A DNA stretch of 64,000 nucleotides, taken from NCBI RefSeq assembly GCF_014196625.1, contig NZ_JACIDZ010000014.1:1-64000 (forward strand), read 5' to 3'. Origin of the DNA: Martelella radicis. Its GTDB lineage: Bacteria > Pseudomonadota > Alphaproteobacteria > Rhizobiales > Rhizobiaceae. The translations under genes were made by a program, and so were the position numbers. This document shows positions 26,308 through 35,618 of the stretch, piece by piece; within the stretch, counting starts at the first letter, position 1, and each line of letters starts with the position of its first letter. Under the pieces are notes generated by a model. The model was given only the letters and a program-made list of their open reading frames with translations, was not told the DNA's origin and ran no database searches.

Positions 26308-27332
26308 AGCGAACCTCCGGCCCTGTTGGCCCTGATGATGAGATAGATGAGATAGGGTGCGCCAAGCGCGCCGGTGACGACGCCGACGGGATAACGGCTC
26401 GGCAGCAGAAACTGGCCGGCATAGTCACCGGTCAGCACAAGGCTAGCTCCGATAAGCGCCGCCGGAATGAGGGGCGAGCCGTTGTTTCCGATGATGCGTA
26501 CGGCGATCGGTCCGGATAGGAAGGCGACAAAGGCAATCGGTCCGGTAACCGCGGTCGCCACCGCGATCAGACCGACGGCAGCGATGATGACGACGGCCCG
26601 CGTCCGCGCGACGCCGACCCCGAGGGCGGCTGCCGTATCATCGCCAAGCCGGAGTGCGTCAAGTTCGCGTGCCCGGCTCACCAGCACCCCGCCGAAGAAG
26701 ACGAGGCTGACGATAAGCGGCAAGACCTGGCTCGATGTCGCGCCATTGAGACTGCCCGTCAGCCAGCGCATTGCCTCCTGCAGGTCCCACATCGGCGCCA
26801 TGGAAAGAATATAGGCGACAATGCTTTCCAGCATGGCCGAGATGCCAATGCCAACCAGAATGAGACGCGTTCCGGCAACGCCGTTGCGCGCGGCAAGACC
26901 GTAAACCAGGATTGCGATGCCAAGGCCGGCAATGACGGCGACCACGGAAACGGCGGGACCGCTCCAGGACAGGACCACGATGGCGAAAACCGCCGCCGCG
27001 CTCGCGCCGGACGAGATGCCGATGATATCCGGGCTTGCCAGCGGATTGCGCAGCATAACCTGGAACGCAACGCCGCCAAGGCCGAAGCTGAGGCCCGACA
27101 GGATGGCCATACAGGCGCGTGGCAGCCGTAACTGACCGACGGTAAAGGAAGCGCCCGGCACATCCTCTCCCATCATCACGCGCAGCACGTCACCCGGCGG
27201 CGTGAGGGATTGCCCCAGCACCAGCGTCAGCGCGAACAGCCCGAAAAGCAACAGCAGGAAGCCGGCAAGGATCCGGTATCTTCGCCGCAGCCTGGCCTGC
27301 CGGATTATCGAAATGGCTGAAAGCGTGGTCAC
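26304..27332 (-). CDS. Iron-siderophore ABC permease (FecCD family), second subunit
   Basis: 342 residues with about ten membrane helices. FecCD landmarks: RLPRACMAILSGLSFGLGG, NPLASPDIIGISSGA, and a GPIAFVAFLSGPIAVRIIG block near the C-terminus. ATGA overlaps on both sides couple it to the other permease and the ATPase. Confidence 0.93.
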   Translation of the reverse strand: MTTLSAISIIRQARLRRRYRILAGFLLLLFGLFALTLVLGQSLTPPGDVLRVMMGEDVPGASFTVGQLRLPRACMAILSGLSFGLGGVAFQVMLRNPLASPDIIGISSGASAAAVFAIVVLSWSGPAVSVVAVIAGLGIAILVYGLAARNGVAGTRLILVGIGISAMLESIVAYILSMAPMWDLQEAMRWLTGSLNGATSSQVLPLIVSLVFFGGVLVSRARELDALRLGDDTAAALGVGVARTRAVVIIAAVGLIAVATAVTGPIAFVAFLSGPIAVRIIGNNGSPLIPAALIGASLVLTGDYAGQFLLPSRYPVGVVTGALGAPYLIYLIIRANRAGGSL

Positions 27333-28378
27333 AGTTCACGTACCTTCTGACGCCTGACGATCCAGATGAAGAAAGGCCCACCGACAAGCGCGGTGACGAT
27401 GCCGACATCGACCTCGCCGGGCCGCGCGACAATTCGCCCGAGAATGTCGCTCGCCAGAAGCAGTGCTGCGCCGACAAGCGCCGAGAAGGGCAGCAGCCAG
27501 CGATGATCGACGCCGACCAGAAGGCGGCAGACATGCGGGACAACGAGGCCGACGAAGCCGATCGGCCCGCAAACGGCCGTGATGGCGCCGCAAAGCAGCA
27601 CGGAGGAAAGAGCGGACAGGGCGCGGCCGAGGGAGACGTTCTCGCCAAGGCCCGCTGCAATCTCGTCGCCCAGCGCCATGGCGTTCAGCTTTCGGGCGGA
27701 GACGAGCGCCAGAACGAGGCCCGCTGCAAGAAACGGCAGCACCGGCAGTATCCGCTCGAATGTCGCGCCGCCGACGCCGCCGATCTGCCAGGAACGGATT
27801 CCGCCGGCGATATCGCCGCGCGGCAGCACGACGGCAATCACCAGCGAGGCAAAGGCGATTGACGTCGCAGCCCCCGCCAGCGTCAACTTCAGCGGGGTCG
27901 CCCCGCCGCGCCCGAGCGATCCGACGGCATAGACAAAGACGGCCGTGACGCCGGCCCCGAGGATCGCACTCCAGATATAGGCCTGGGACGAAGCAATACC
28001 GAACCATGCGACGCCGATGACCACAGCAAGCGAGGCCCCCATGTTGACGCCGAATATGCCTGGATCGGCGAGCGGGTTGCGGGTCATGCCCTGCATCAGC
28101 GCCCCGGAAAGGCCGAGCGCCGCGCCGGCGAGCAGGGCGAGCAGGGTGCGCGGGATGCGCATGGTCACCACGGCCTCGCCTATCGTATCCGCATGGCCGG
28201 CGAGCGCGCCGGCGACATCTGAAAGCGAAACCGACCTTGTGCCGATGGCAAGCGATGCCGCCAGCAGGACCGCCAGCACGGCAAGCATGGCAGCCAGCCA
28301 GAAAGCCCGGTTCTGCCGCAGCCGTTCACGCAGACGAGGCGCCAGTCGTTCGAATGAGATCAAGGTCTTCGCCGTCAT
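27329..28378 (-). CDS. Iron-siderophore ABC permease (FecCD family), first subunit
   Basis: 349 residues, about ten helices. Landmarks MRIPRTLLALLAGAALGLSG, NPLADPGIFGVNMGA and GPIGFVGLVVPHVCRLLVG, the last being the canonical ATPase-contact segment. Overlaps the binding-protein stop (ATGA) and the second permease start. Heterodimer with the next permease. Confidence 0.93.
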   Translation of the reverse strand: MTAKTLISFERLAPRLRERLRQNRAFWLAAMLAVLAVLLAASLAIGTRSVSLSDVAGALAGHADTIGEAVVTMRIPRTLLALLAGAALGLSGALMQGMTRNPLADPGIFGVNMGASLAVVIGVAWFGIASSQAYIWSAILGAGVTAVFVYAVGSLGRGGATPLKLTLAGAATSIAFASLVIAVVLPRGDIAGGIRSWQIGGVGGATFERILPVLPFLAAGLVLALVSARKLNAMALGDEIAAGLGENVSLGRALSALSSVLLCGAITAVCGPIGFVGLVVPHVCRLLVGVDHRWLLPFSALVGAALLLASDILGRIVARPGEVDVGIVTALVGGPFFIWIVRRQKVREL

Positions 28379-29373
28379 TCCGATTTTCGGGCAGCGGCTG
28401 CAAGCTCGGCCACATAGTCTTCAAGAACAAAGGAAATCGACAGCGGCGTCGGGTTGGCGGCCGTCCCGAGCGGATCGCGCCCGAGCAGAACCACCGCCCC
28501 GTTGCGAACGGCCGGCATGCGCCGGAAAAGCGGATTGAGTTTCATGGCCTCAAGCAGAAGACTGTTGCCATAGGTGACGATGATATCGACATCGTCGAAG
28601 GCATCGATCCGCTCGACGCTGATCGATCCGGAGAAACTGCCGCCGGTCGAAGCGGCCTTCACGCTTTCGGGCATCTGAAGGCCGAGATCCCTGAAGAACT
28701 GAACGCGGGTGTCGTGAGTGGTGTAGAAATTGACCACGCTCAGATCCGTGACATCGAGATGCGTTATGAACATCGCAGTCTTGCCTTCAAGCTCAGGATA
28801 TCTGCCGATTTCGGCATCGATCTCGTCCTCGATATCGGCAATCAGCGCCTCGCCGTCTTCCGGCATGCCAAGACCGGCAGCGTTGAAGCGGATCATGTCG
28901 CGCCAACCCGTTGACCAGGGAGCTTCGGGATAGGCGACGACGGGTGCAATCCGGCTCAACGTGTCGTAGTCGGATCGGGTGAGGCCGGAATAGGCCGCGA
29001 GAATGACATCGGGTCTGACTTCGGCCACCGCCTCGAAGTCGATCCCGTCACCTTCATCAAAGAGAACTGGAGCATCGGCGCCGAGTTCGTCCAGCCGCTC
29101 GGATACCCAGGGCAAAAACCCGTCACCGTTGTCATCACCGAAATTGGCGGCGGCAAAGCCGACAGGCACGATCCCGAGCGCCAGAGGGACCTCGTGATTG
29201 GCCCAGGCGACAGTGGCGACACGCTCTGGCTTCTCGGTAATGACGGTTTTGCCGAAGGCATGTTCGATCGTGATGGGTTGTTGAAGGCTCTCCCCGGCCC
29301 GCGCTGCCGGACCGGACGCGAGTACCGACAGGAAGGCAACGATGAGCAGGGACAAACCGGACAGGCGCGACAT
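28375..29373 (-). CDS. Iron-siderophore ABC transporter substrate-binding protein (FecB/FhuD type)
   Basis: 332 residues, cluster A binding protein with two lobes and a long linker helix. Signal peptide 1-26 ending PAARAG, no lipobox Cys. Landmarks: FGKTVITEKPERVATVAWAN, EAVAEVRPDVILAAYSGL and the DTLSRIAPVVAYPEAPW block that usually contacts the siderophore. ATG 29373 is 7 bases past AGAGG; a TTG two codons earlier overlaps the ribosome site. First gene of the leftward operon, divergent from the receptor gene. Confidence 0.92.
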   Translation of the reverse strand: MSRLSGLSLLIVAFLSVLASGPAARAGESLQQPITIEHAFGKTVITEKPERVATVAWANHEVPLALGIVPVGFAAANFGDDNGDGFLPWVSERLDELGADAPVLFDEGDGIDFEAVAEVRPDVILAAYSGLTRSDYDTLSRIAPVVAYPEAPWSTGWRDMIRFNAAGLGMPEDGEALIADIEDEIDAEIGRYPELEGKTAMFITHLDVTDLSVVNFYTTHDTRVQFFRDLGLQMPESVKAASTGGSFSGSISVERIDAFDDVDIIVTYGNSLLLEAMKLNPLFRRMPAVRNGAVVLLGRDPLGTAANPTPLSISFVLEDYVAELAAAARKSE

Positions 29374-29402
29374 CGGCAACCTCTTTGATTGACCGCTTAA
29401 AG

Positions 29403-29431
29403 TTGACTTTCTGTGTCATGTTCATATGACG
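29403..29431 (+). promoter_or_regulatory. Receptor promoter containing a candidate AraC-regulator site
   Basis: TTGACT (29403-29408), 16 bases and TATGAC (29425-29430) form a good sigma-70 promoter for the receptor gene. GTCAT/ATGAC arms (29415-29419, 29426-29430) make an inverted repeat over the -10 box. The segment shares 20 of 29 positions, including TTGACTTT-N5-TCAT, with 32819-32847 upstream of the AraC gene, suggesting a common regulator. The rest of this 255-base divergent gap shows no gene. Confidence 0.5.
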
Positions 29432-29628
29432 GGGTCAAGCACGGTGCCTGCAACGAGACTGAGGCCTCTGAATTTTCAGGGGAATCCTACAAAAAACAAG
29501 AAAATCTACAATACTGGACTAATTCATTCAAGTTAAAGAGCCACAGAACATGCCCTCATCGGCACGGTGCGCGCCACGGCCGCAAGGTGAAGGCAGCGCC
29601 CGTGAGACGTCAAATTCTGGAAGCCAAG

Positions 29629-31758
29629 ATGGATCATTCACACCGCAATAGTCACGGCCCGCGATCCCCGATCGGATTGAGGACCACGGTTCTTCTCGCC
29701 TGCACCGCCCTTGCGGCCAGCGCGCTGCCCGCACTGGCGCAGGAGGCTCTCGACACGTTGCCCGCCGATACCACGATGCTTGATCCGGTCAACATCGACC
29801 TTGTCGGCTACGGCGATGACGACGCCAATTCCATTGTCGCCTTCGGTTCCTCCGGCGGCGGTCGCTTGTCACAGGAAATCCTCGACACTCCGGCCTCGGT
29901 TTCCGTGATCACGGCAAAGGAAGTCCAGCAGCGCGATGCGCAGACGGTCGAGCAGGTGCTCGATTATACCGCCGGCGTGACAACGGACTTTTACGGTTCG
30001 GACGACCGTTTCGACTATTTCAAGATTCGCGGCTTCGATGCCTATACCTATCGTGACGGCCTGCCGCTCGGCTCGCCCTTCGGCGGTGTCCGGGAAGAGC
30101 CCTTCGCCTTCGAGCGGATCGAAGTGCTGAAGGGCGCCGACTCGACCGTTTACGGCGTCTCCGATCCCGGTGGCACCGTCAATTTCGTCTCCAAGACGCC
30201 GCGTCGGGAACGCTTCGGTGAGGCCTATATCTCCGGCGGCTCCTTCGACCACGCCGAAGTGGGCTTCGATTTCGGCGACAATATCACGGAAGACGACACC
30301 CTCTCTTATCGCCTGACGGGCAAGTTCCAGAACGCCGATGCGGAATATGACTATTCCAATGATGACGAGACATTCATCATGGGCGGCATCACCTGGCGGC
30401 CCTCCGATGCAACGACGATGACGCTGCTCTATGACTATCTCGACACCGACGGCACGCCGGGCGGCGGCGGGCATCCGATCGGATCGGATTTCGACCGCAG
30501 CTTCTTTCTCGGCGAACCGGACTACAACTACAATGACGTGACCCGCAACACCGTCACATGGATGTTCGACCATGACTTCGGTTCGGGCCTGACCTTCAGC
30601 TCGCGGGCACGCTATACCGATGCCGACAAAGGCTTTGGCTATGCCTATGTCTACGAGCCGGTCGACAACGGCGACACGATCGCCGACCGCTACTATTTCG
30701 GCAATGCCAGCTCCTATGACGACTTCGTCATCGACGCGCATCTCGAGTACGACACATCGTTCAGCACCGTCGACAGCCGCACGCTGGCGGGCGTCCAGTA
30801 CAATGACTATTCGGGCACGAACAACGCCTATTACGCGCCGGCGCCCGGCATCGACTGGACCAATCCGATCTATTCCGGCGGTCCGGACTATGCCGGTCCC
30901 TATGCCAGCACGAACAGCAAACAGAAGACCACTTCGCTCTACCTCCAGCAGGAACTGACCTTGGCCGACAAGCTGATCGGAACCATCGGACTGCGCAACG
31001 ACTGGCTGGATCTCGAAGAGCGCAACAACCTGACCGGCATCACCACGGCCGGCGACTACAGCGAATTTACCGGGCGCGCCGGACTGATCTACAAGGTGAC
31101 CGACGAGGTCTCGACCTATGCAAGCTATGCCCAGTCCGTCGCGCCGCCGACGCTTGGCACTGAGCCGGAACGCGGCGAGCAGTTCGAGCTCGGCGCGAAA
31201 TACGCGCCGCTTGCCTTCCCGGCGATGTTCAGCGCATCGATCTACGATCTCACCAAGGACAATATCACCGTCACCAATCCGGCAACCAACCTGCAGGAGA
31301 CGATCGGAAAGTCCCGCGTGCGCGGTATCGATCTGGAGGCCAAGGCGGAACTGTTGAACAATCTGAGCTTCACCGCCGCCTATTCCTACATGATGTCGGA
31401 TATCGTCGAGAATGGCGCCGGCGGCAATGTCGGCAACCAGCTTGCCTTCGTGCCCAACAACGTCGCCTCGCTCTGGGTCGACTATACGCTTGAAGGCGAA
31501 GGCAGGCGCGGCGACATGACCTTCGGTCTCGGGGCGCGCTACCAGAGCTCCTACTATTTTGCCGAGGACAACGCGATCAAGTCCGATCCGAACATCACTT
31601 TCGATGCGGCCTTCACCTATCAGGTGGCCGAGAACACCACCTTCCAGGTCAACGCCACCAATCTGTTCGACGAGAAATATGTGGCCTATGGCGGCTACGG
31701 CGCCGACTGGTACAATCAGGGACGTGCCGTCTATGTGACGCTGCGCCAGGCCTGGTAG
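29629..31758 (+). CDS. TonB-dependent siderophore receptor
   Basis: 709 residues, outer membrane. Signal peptide 1-37 (ALA-Q). Plug domain with QEILDTPASVSVITAKEV, QTVEQVLDYTAGV, FKIRGFD and the ERIEVLKGADSTVYG...PGGTVNFVSK block characteristic of FhuA/ferrichrome-type siderophore receptors; then a 22-strand barrel with VSTYASYAQSVAPP and the LFDEKYVAYGGYGADWYNQGR terminal region. The last residue is Trp instead of the common Phe. It delivers ferric siderophore to the FecB-type protein encoded divergently. ATG 29629 is preferred, as the upstream in-frame extension to 29413 lacks signal-peptide character. Confidence 0.92.
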   Translation: MDHSHRNSHGPRSPIGLRTTVLLACTALAASALPALAQEALDTLPADTTMLDPVNIDLVGYGDDDANSIVAFGSSGGGRLSQEILDTPASVSVITAKEVQQRDAQTVEQVLDYTAGVTTDFYGSDDRFDYFKIRGFDAYTYRDGLPLGSPFGGVREEPFAFERIEVLKGADSTVYGVSDPGGTVNFVSKTPRRERFGEAYISGGSFDHAEVGFDFGDNITEDDTLSYRLTGKFQNADAEYDYSNDDETFIMGGITWRPSDATTMTLLYDYLDTDGTPGGGGHPIGSDFDRSFFLGEPDYNYNDVTRNTVTWMFDHDFGSGLTFSSRARYTDADKGFGYAYVYEPVDNGDTIADRYYFGNASSYDDFVIDAHLEYDTSFSTVDSRTLAGVQYNDYSGTNNAYYAPAPGIDWTNPIYSGGPDYAGPYASTNSKQKTTSLYLQQELTLADKLIGTIGLRNDWLDLEERNNLTGITTAGDYSEFTGRAGLIYKVTDEVSTYASYAQSVAPPTLGTEPERGEQFELGAKYAPLAFPAMFSASIYDLTKDNITVTNPATNLQETIGKSRVRGIDLEAKAELLNNLSFTAAYSYMMSDIVENGAGGNVGNQLAFVPNNVASLWVDYTLEGEGRRGDMTFGLGARYQSSYYFAEDNAIKSDPNITFDAAFTYQVAENTTFQVNATNLFDEKYVAYGGYGADWYNQGRAVYVTLRQAW

Positions 31759-31765
31759 AACAAGG

Positions 31766-31804
31766 AGCGCCGCCCGTCCCGCGCGACGGCGCTGGGCGGG
31801 CGCT
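31766..31804. terminator. Hairpin between convergent receptor and AraC genes
   Basis: AGCGCCGCCC (31766-31775) pairs with GGGCGGGCGCT (31794-31804) apart from one bulged G. The 48-base space between the two convergent stops consists mostly of this stem-loop. No U-run on either side, so a bidirectional structure of uncertain strength. Confidence 0.45.
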
Positions 31805-31806
31805 GC

Positions 31807-32733
31807 TCAAAATCGCTGAGCGCGTCTCCATGCCGCCGGGGTTTCCCCGGTAAACTGGCGGAAGACCTTGGTCAGATGCGCCTGGTCGGAAAATCCGAGC
31901 TTCGCCGCCACATCCGCCACGGAAAGGACTGTTCCGTTCAAGAGCGCCTGAGCGCGCTCGATGCGGCGCGCAAGCTGCCATTGAAGCGGCGTCTTGCCCG
32001 TGGTCTGCCTGAAGGCGGTAGAAAACCAGCTTTCCGACAGACCGGCCGTTTCCGCCATTTCGGCTACCGACATGCGGAGACCGGGACGGGCGTCGAAGGC
32101 GGACAGCAGCCGGTTCATCTGCGCCTGGGTGACCCCGCCGCCCGGCACGCGCTCGCCGGCCCCTTCCGGGATATCGAGAAGCGCCGTCGCCACGCTGCCC
32201 ACGAGGCTCTCGGCATAAACAGCGTGACGGGTCGGGTTCTCCACCTCTTCGACGATCATCCGCGCCAGGGTCTCGATCGGCCCGACCTCCTGCACTTCGA
32301 CCGGGCGGCGCACGATACTGCGCGCCACCGAGGCGCCGACCGACGGGATCAGGTAGCGCAGCAGACGGTCCTCATGCAGATGCAGGTCGAGATGCGAAAA
32401 CCGGTGCGACGCGGTGAATTTCGTCCACATGGGCGTGCCGGCGGGCACATAGATTGCCCGCGTTAACGGCCGCTCCTGCGCGCCAAAACCGAACTGCCTG
32501 TTCGACATGCGGATGTGCGATGAGACGTCGTTGAAGAAGATGACGATGCGCGGATCCGGCGAAAGATAATAGGCGCCTGCGCCGCAAGCGCCCTCCGCAT
32601 CCCAGTAGACGCCCACGAGACCGTCAAGACCGCGCCATTTGACCGGAGCGATCGGGTGAATGCCATCCGTATGGCAGATCATGGAATGCTGGTAGCCCAC
32701 GGCATTTTCAACGTTCTGGTGCGGGATAGGCAC
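31807..32733 (-). CDS. AraC-family transcriptional regulator of the iron cluster
   Basis: 308 residues. The C-terminal 100 residues hold two helix-turn-helix units: MSVAEMAETAGLSESWFSTAFRQ and VADVAAKLGFSDQAHLTKVFRQ with the PAAWRR end. The N-terminal cupin-like ligand domain includes IYVPAGTPMW and FSHLDLHLHEDRL. By position it controls siderophore uptake, probably with the siderophore or Fe status as signal, like PchR-type regulators. The start is GTG at 32733, without a strong ribosome site; an ATG 17 codons later is an alternative. A candidate site at 32819-32847 lies upstream. Confidence 0.88.
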   Translation of the reverse strand: MPIPHQNVENAVGYQHSMICHTDGIHPIAPVKWRGLDGLVGVYWDAEGACGAGAYYLSPDPRIVIFFNDVSSHIRMSNRQFGFGAQERPLTRAIYVPAGTPMWTKFTASHRFSHLDLHLHEDRLLRYLIPSVGASVARSIVRRPVEVQEVGPIETLARMIVEEVENPTRHAVYAESLVGSVATALLDIPEGAGERVPGGGVTQAQMNRLLSAFDARPGLRMSVAEMAETAGLSESWFSTAFRQTTGKTPLQWQLARRIERAQALLNGTVLSVADVAAKLGFSDQAHLTKVFRQFTGETPAAWRRAQRF

Positions 32734-32818
32734 GCAAGGAACATCCCGCCGTTCATTCGTTCAAAAGACACAAAGCGTAGCGCCCAGCCCGGCATCCGGC
32801 AGGGCGCCATGCATTAAC

Positions 32819-32847
32819 TTGACTTTTAATATCATATTTTTGTGATG
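32819..32847. promoter_or_regulatory. Candidate AraC-regulator site upstream of its own gene
   Basis: Contains TTGACTTT, five bases, TCAT and then ATTTTTGTGATG, matching the receptor promoter segment at 29403-29431 at 20 of 29 positions. About 85 bases before the AraC start and in an AT-rich patch. Suggests autoregulation. Confidence 0.4.
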
Positions 32848-32921
32848 CGCAAGGCCCGCCGTCTCATCGCGTCTTCGCGCCCACCTTAAAGCTTCCACCG
32901 AGAGCAGCGCTCACCGCGTGG

Positions 32922-34016
<1,095 letters not shown>

Positions 34017-34136
34017 GTTTGCTCCTGGCATTCGGGTCATCAAAAGCGCCCGGCCTGACGGCAGCGCGCTCGATAAATTCGGTTGGCGTGATGTCTCGGA
34101 TCTTCTGTCCGGCACGATCGGCCGGCGCGCGAAAGG

Positions 34137-34161
34137 CCGGAGGCGCGGCTCACGCCTCCGG
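34137..34161 (-). other. Intercistronic stem-loop after binding-protein gene
   Basis: CCGGAGGCG (34137-34145) and CGCCTCCGG (34153-34161) form a perfect 9-bp stem with a 7-base loop, 10 bases past the binding-protein stop on the reverse strand. No U-run. Same arrangement as after the other binding-protein genes in this window. Confidence 0.65.
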
Positions 34162-34171
34162 CAGGCTCGGG

Positions 34172-35461
34172 TTATTCCTGGGCGGCAACCTCCGCATTGA
34201 TGACGTCCATGTCCTTCTTGAGCGTGTCGAAGGTCTGCTCGACTGACAGTTCGCCGACGATCATCTGGGAAAGACGCTGGACAACGGCGGTGAAGAACGC
34301 CGTATTGCCCTTGGCAACATTGAGCTGATAGGCCTGCGGGGTTGGGGTGTCGCGGTTCGCGTTGAAGACCTTCATCGCGTTCTGAACGTTCGGATCGTCG
34401 GTCTTGTAGTCGAGCCCTTCGATATCTGCGCCGGGAACAAGAATAAACTCCTCGGCAAGCGCGCGCTGGATGTCCTCGCTGCCGATATATTCCATGAACG
34501 CGGCCGCCGCTTCCGGGTACCGGGTATGTTCGAAGGCGATTACCGAACTTCCCCCCGGCATGGCGACGCAGCCGCCGGGACCGCAAGGAGCCTGAATGGC
34601 GGTCCATTCGAAGGCATCACCGATCATGCCGGCGAGCGCTCCGACCATCCAGTTGCCCGACAGATAGGTCACGGCATTGGCGTTGGCGAATTCCTCGCCC
34701 ATGGATTTGTAGGCCGAACCGCCGGCCGCGCCCCACATTTCGGGCGGGAACGCGCCCGTTAGCGTGTAGCCGTAGAGCTCTTCAATGACGGAGCGCGCCG
34801 CCTCGTCCGGGAAGGTGTAGACCCCGTCCTCGGAAATGATATCGGCGCCTGCCGACAGAAGCGGCCCGGTGATGCGGTGCCCGGAGCGATCGAGCGTGAA
34901 GGGGATCGCGACGCCGGTTGCCTCGGCCACTTCGACGGAGGCCGCAACGATTTCGTCCAGCGTTGCGCCCGGTTCCGGAATATCGACGCCTGCCTGCTCG
35001 AACAGGGTGACGTTGACGAAGGGCAGGTTCAGGGTTTGCGTCCATGTGATGCCGTTGATCGCATCCGAACCGGGTTCTTCGTACTGGCGCAACGGACTGA
35101 GGCTTGCGCCGTAGAGCGCCTCGAAACCCTCCGGATCCTTCAGCAGCGGCCGCAGATCAAGCGCGTAACGGCCAAGGGTGCGGTCGGTCACTCGGGCGAT
35201 ATCCGGCCCCTCGCCGACAGCAAGCTGAAGCGGCAACTGGCGAAGAATGGTGTTGTAGCCCGTGCTGATGAATTCGACGTCGATGTCGTCATGCGCCTCG
35301 TTGAAGGCTGCAACGATCTCCTCCATCCGAACCAGGTTCTCCGGATCATCGTCAGAATAAAGAAATGTCAGGTTGGCGGGCTCCTGCCCTGATGCCGACG
35401 TTGCGAGCAAAGCGCCGAATGCAATCATCCCGGCAAGCGTGAAATTCAGACGGATTGGCAT
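34172..35461 (-). CDS. Sugar ABC transporter substrate-binding protein
   Basis: 429 residues, SBP_bac_1 family. Signal peptide 1-25 (SASG-Q). LTFLYSDDDPENLVRMEEIVAAF, the GEGPDIARVTD segment and NWMVGALAG are typical of extracellular sugar-binding proteins. Perfect GAGGAGG ribosome site before ATG 35461. It is transcribed away from its permease and ATPase genes, an uncommon split for an ABC importer, so both arms must share the divergent promoter region at 35462-35611. Probably brings in the product of, or substrate for, the 821-residue protein. Confidence 0.9.
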   Translation of the reverse strand: MPIRLNFTLAGMIAFGALLATSASGQEPANLTFLYSDDDPENLVRMEEIVAAFNEAHDDIDVEFISTGYNTILRQLPLQLAVGEGPDIARVTDRTLGRYALDLRPLLKDPEGFEALYGASLSPLRQYEEPGSDAINGITWTQTLNLPFVNVTLFEQAGVDIPEPGATLDEIVAASVEVAEATGVAIPFTLDRSGHRITGPLLSAGADIISEDGVYTFPDEAARSVIEELYGYTLTGAFPPEMWGAAGGSAYKSMGEEFANANAVTYLSGNWMVGALAGMIGDAFEWTAIQAPCGPGGCVAMPGGSSVIAFEHTRYPEAAAAFMEYIGSEDIQRALAEEFILVPGADIEGLDYKTDDPNVQNAMKVFNANRDTPTPQAYQLNVAKGNTAFFTAVVQRLSQMIVGELSVEQTFDTLKKDMDVINAEVAAQE

Positions 35462-35611
35462 ACAAGTCCTCCTCTTGTTTAAACCATGCAAAATTTTAAT
35501 GATTTTTGTTCAATCATCGCATTTTCTGCTTACATGCTCGACATTAGCAATAATTTATGCAATTGAGAAGAGGGAGTTACTCATGCAATTTTTTCATGAA
35601 AAGGTAAAAGC
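35462..35611. promoter_or_regulatory. Divergent control region with three ATGCAA repeats
   Basis: This AT-rich 150-base region must drive both arms of the sugar system. ATGCAA occurs three times in the same orientation (35486, 35557, 35583), each followed by an A/T-rich tract (AATTTT, TTG, TTTTTT). TTTTTTCATGAAAA near the third copy is nearly palindromic. No CG-centred LacI operator like those at 14.5-14.8 kb is apparent, so the site for the LacI protein encoded at 41248 is undecided; the ATGCAA repeats are candidates. Confidence 0.35.
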
Positions 35612-35618
35612 ATGGTGA
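35583..35618 (+). CDS. Possible leader peptide MQFFHEKVKAW
   Basis: An 11-codon frame (MQFFHEKVKAW) with a near-ideal ribosome site, AGGGAG at 35571-35576, 6 bases before the ATG. Its TGA (35616-35618) lies just past the ATG (35612) of the 821-residue protein in another frame, so ribosomes ending here could restart on the large gene. It may be a coupling leader or a fortuitous frame; no attenuator hairpin was found. Confidence 0.35.
   Translation: MQFFHEKVKAW

Noticed and set aside
29413-29628. N-terminal extension of the TonB-dependent receptor
   Set aside because: Would bury the signal peptide behind 72 residues and overlap the promoter; ATG 29629 gives a proper signal peptide.
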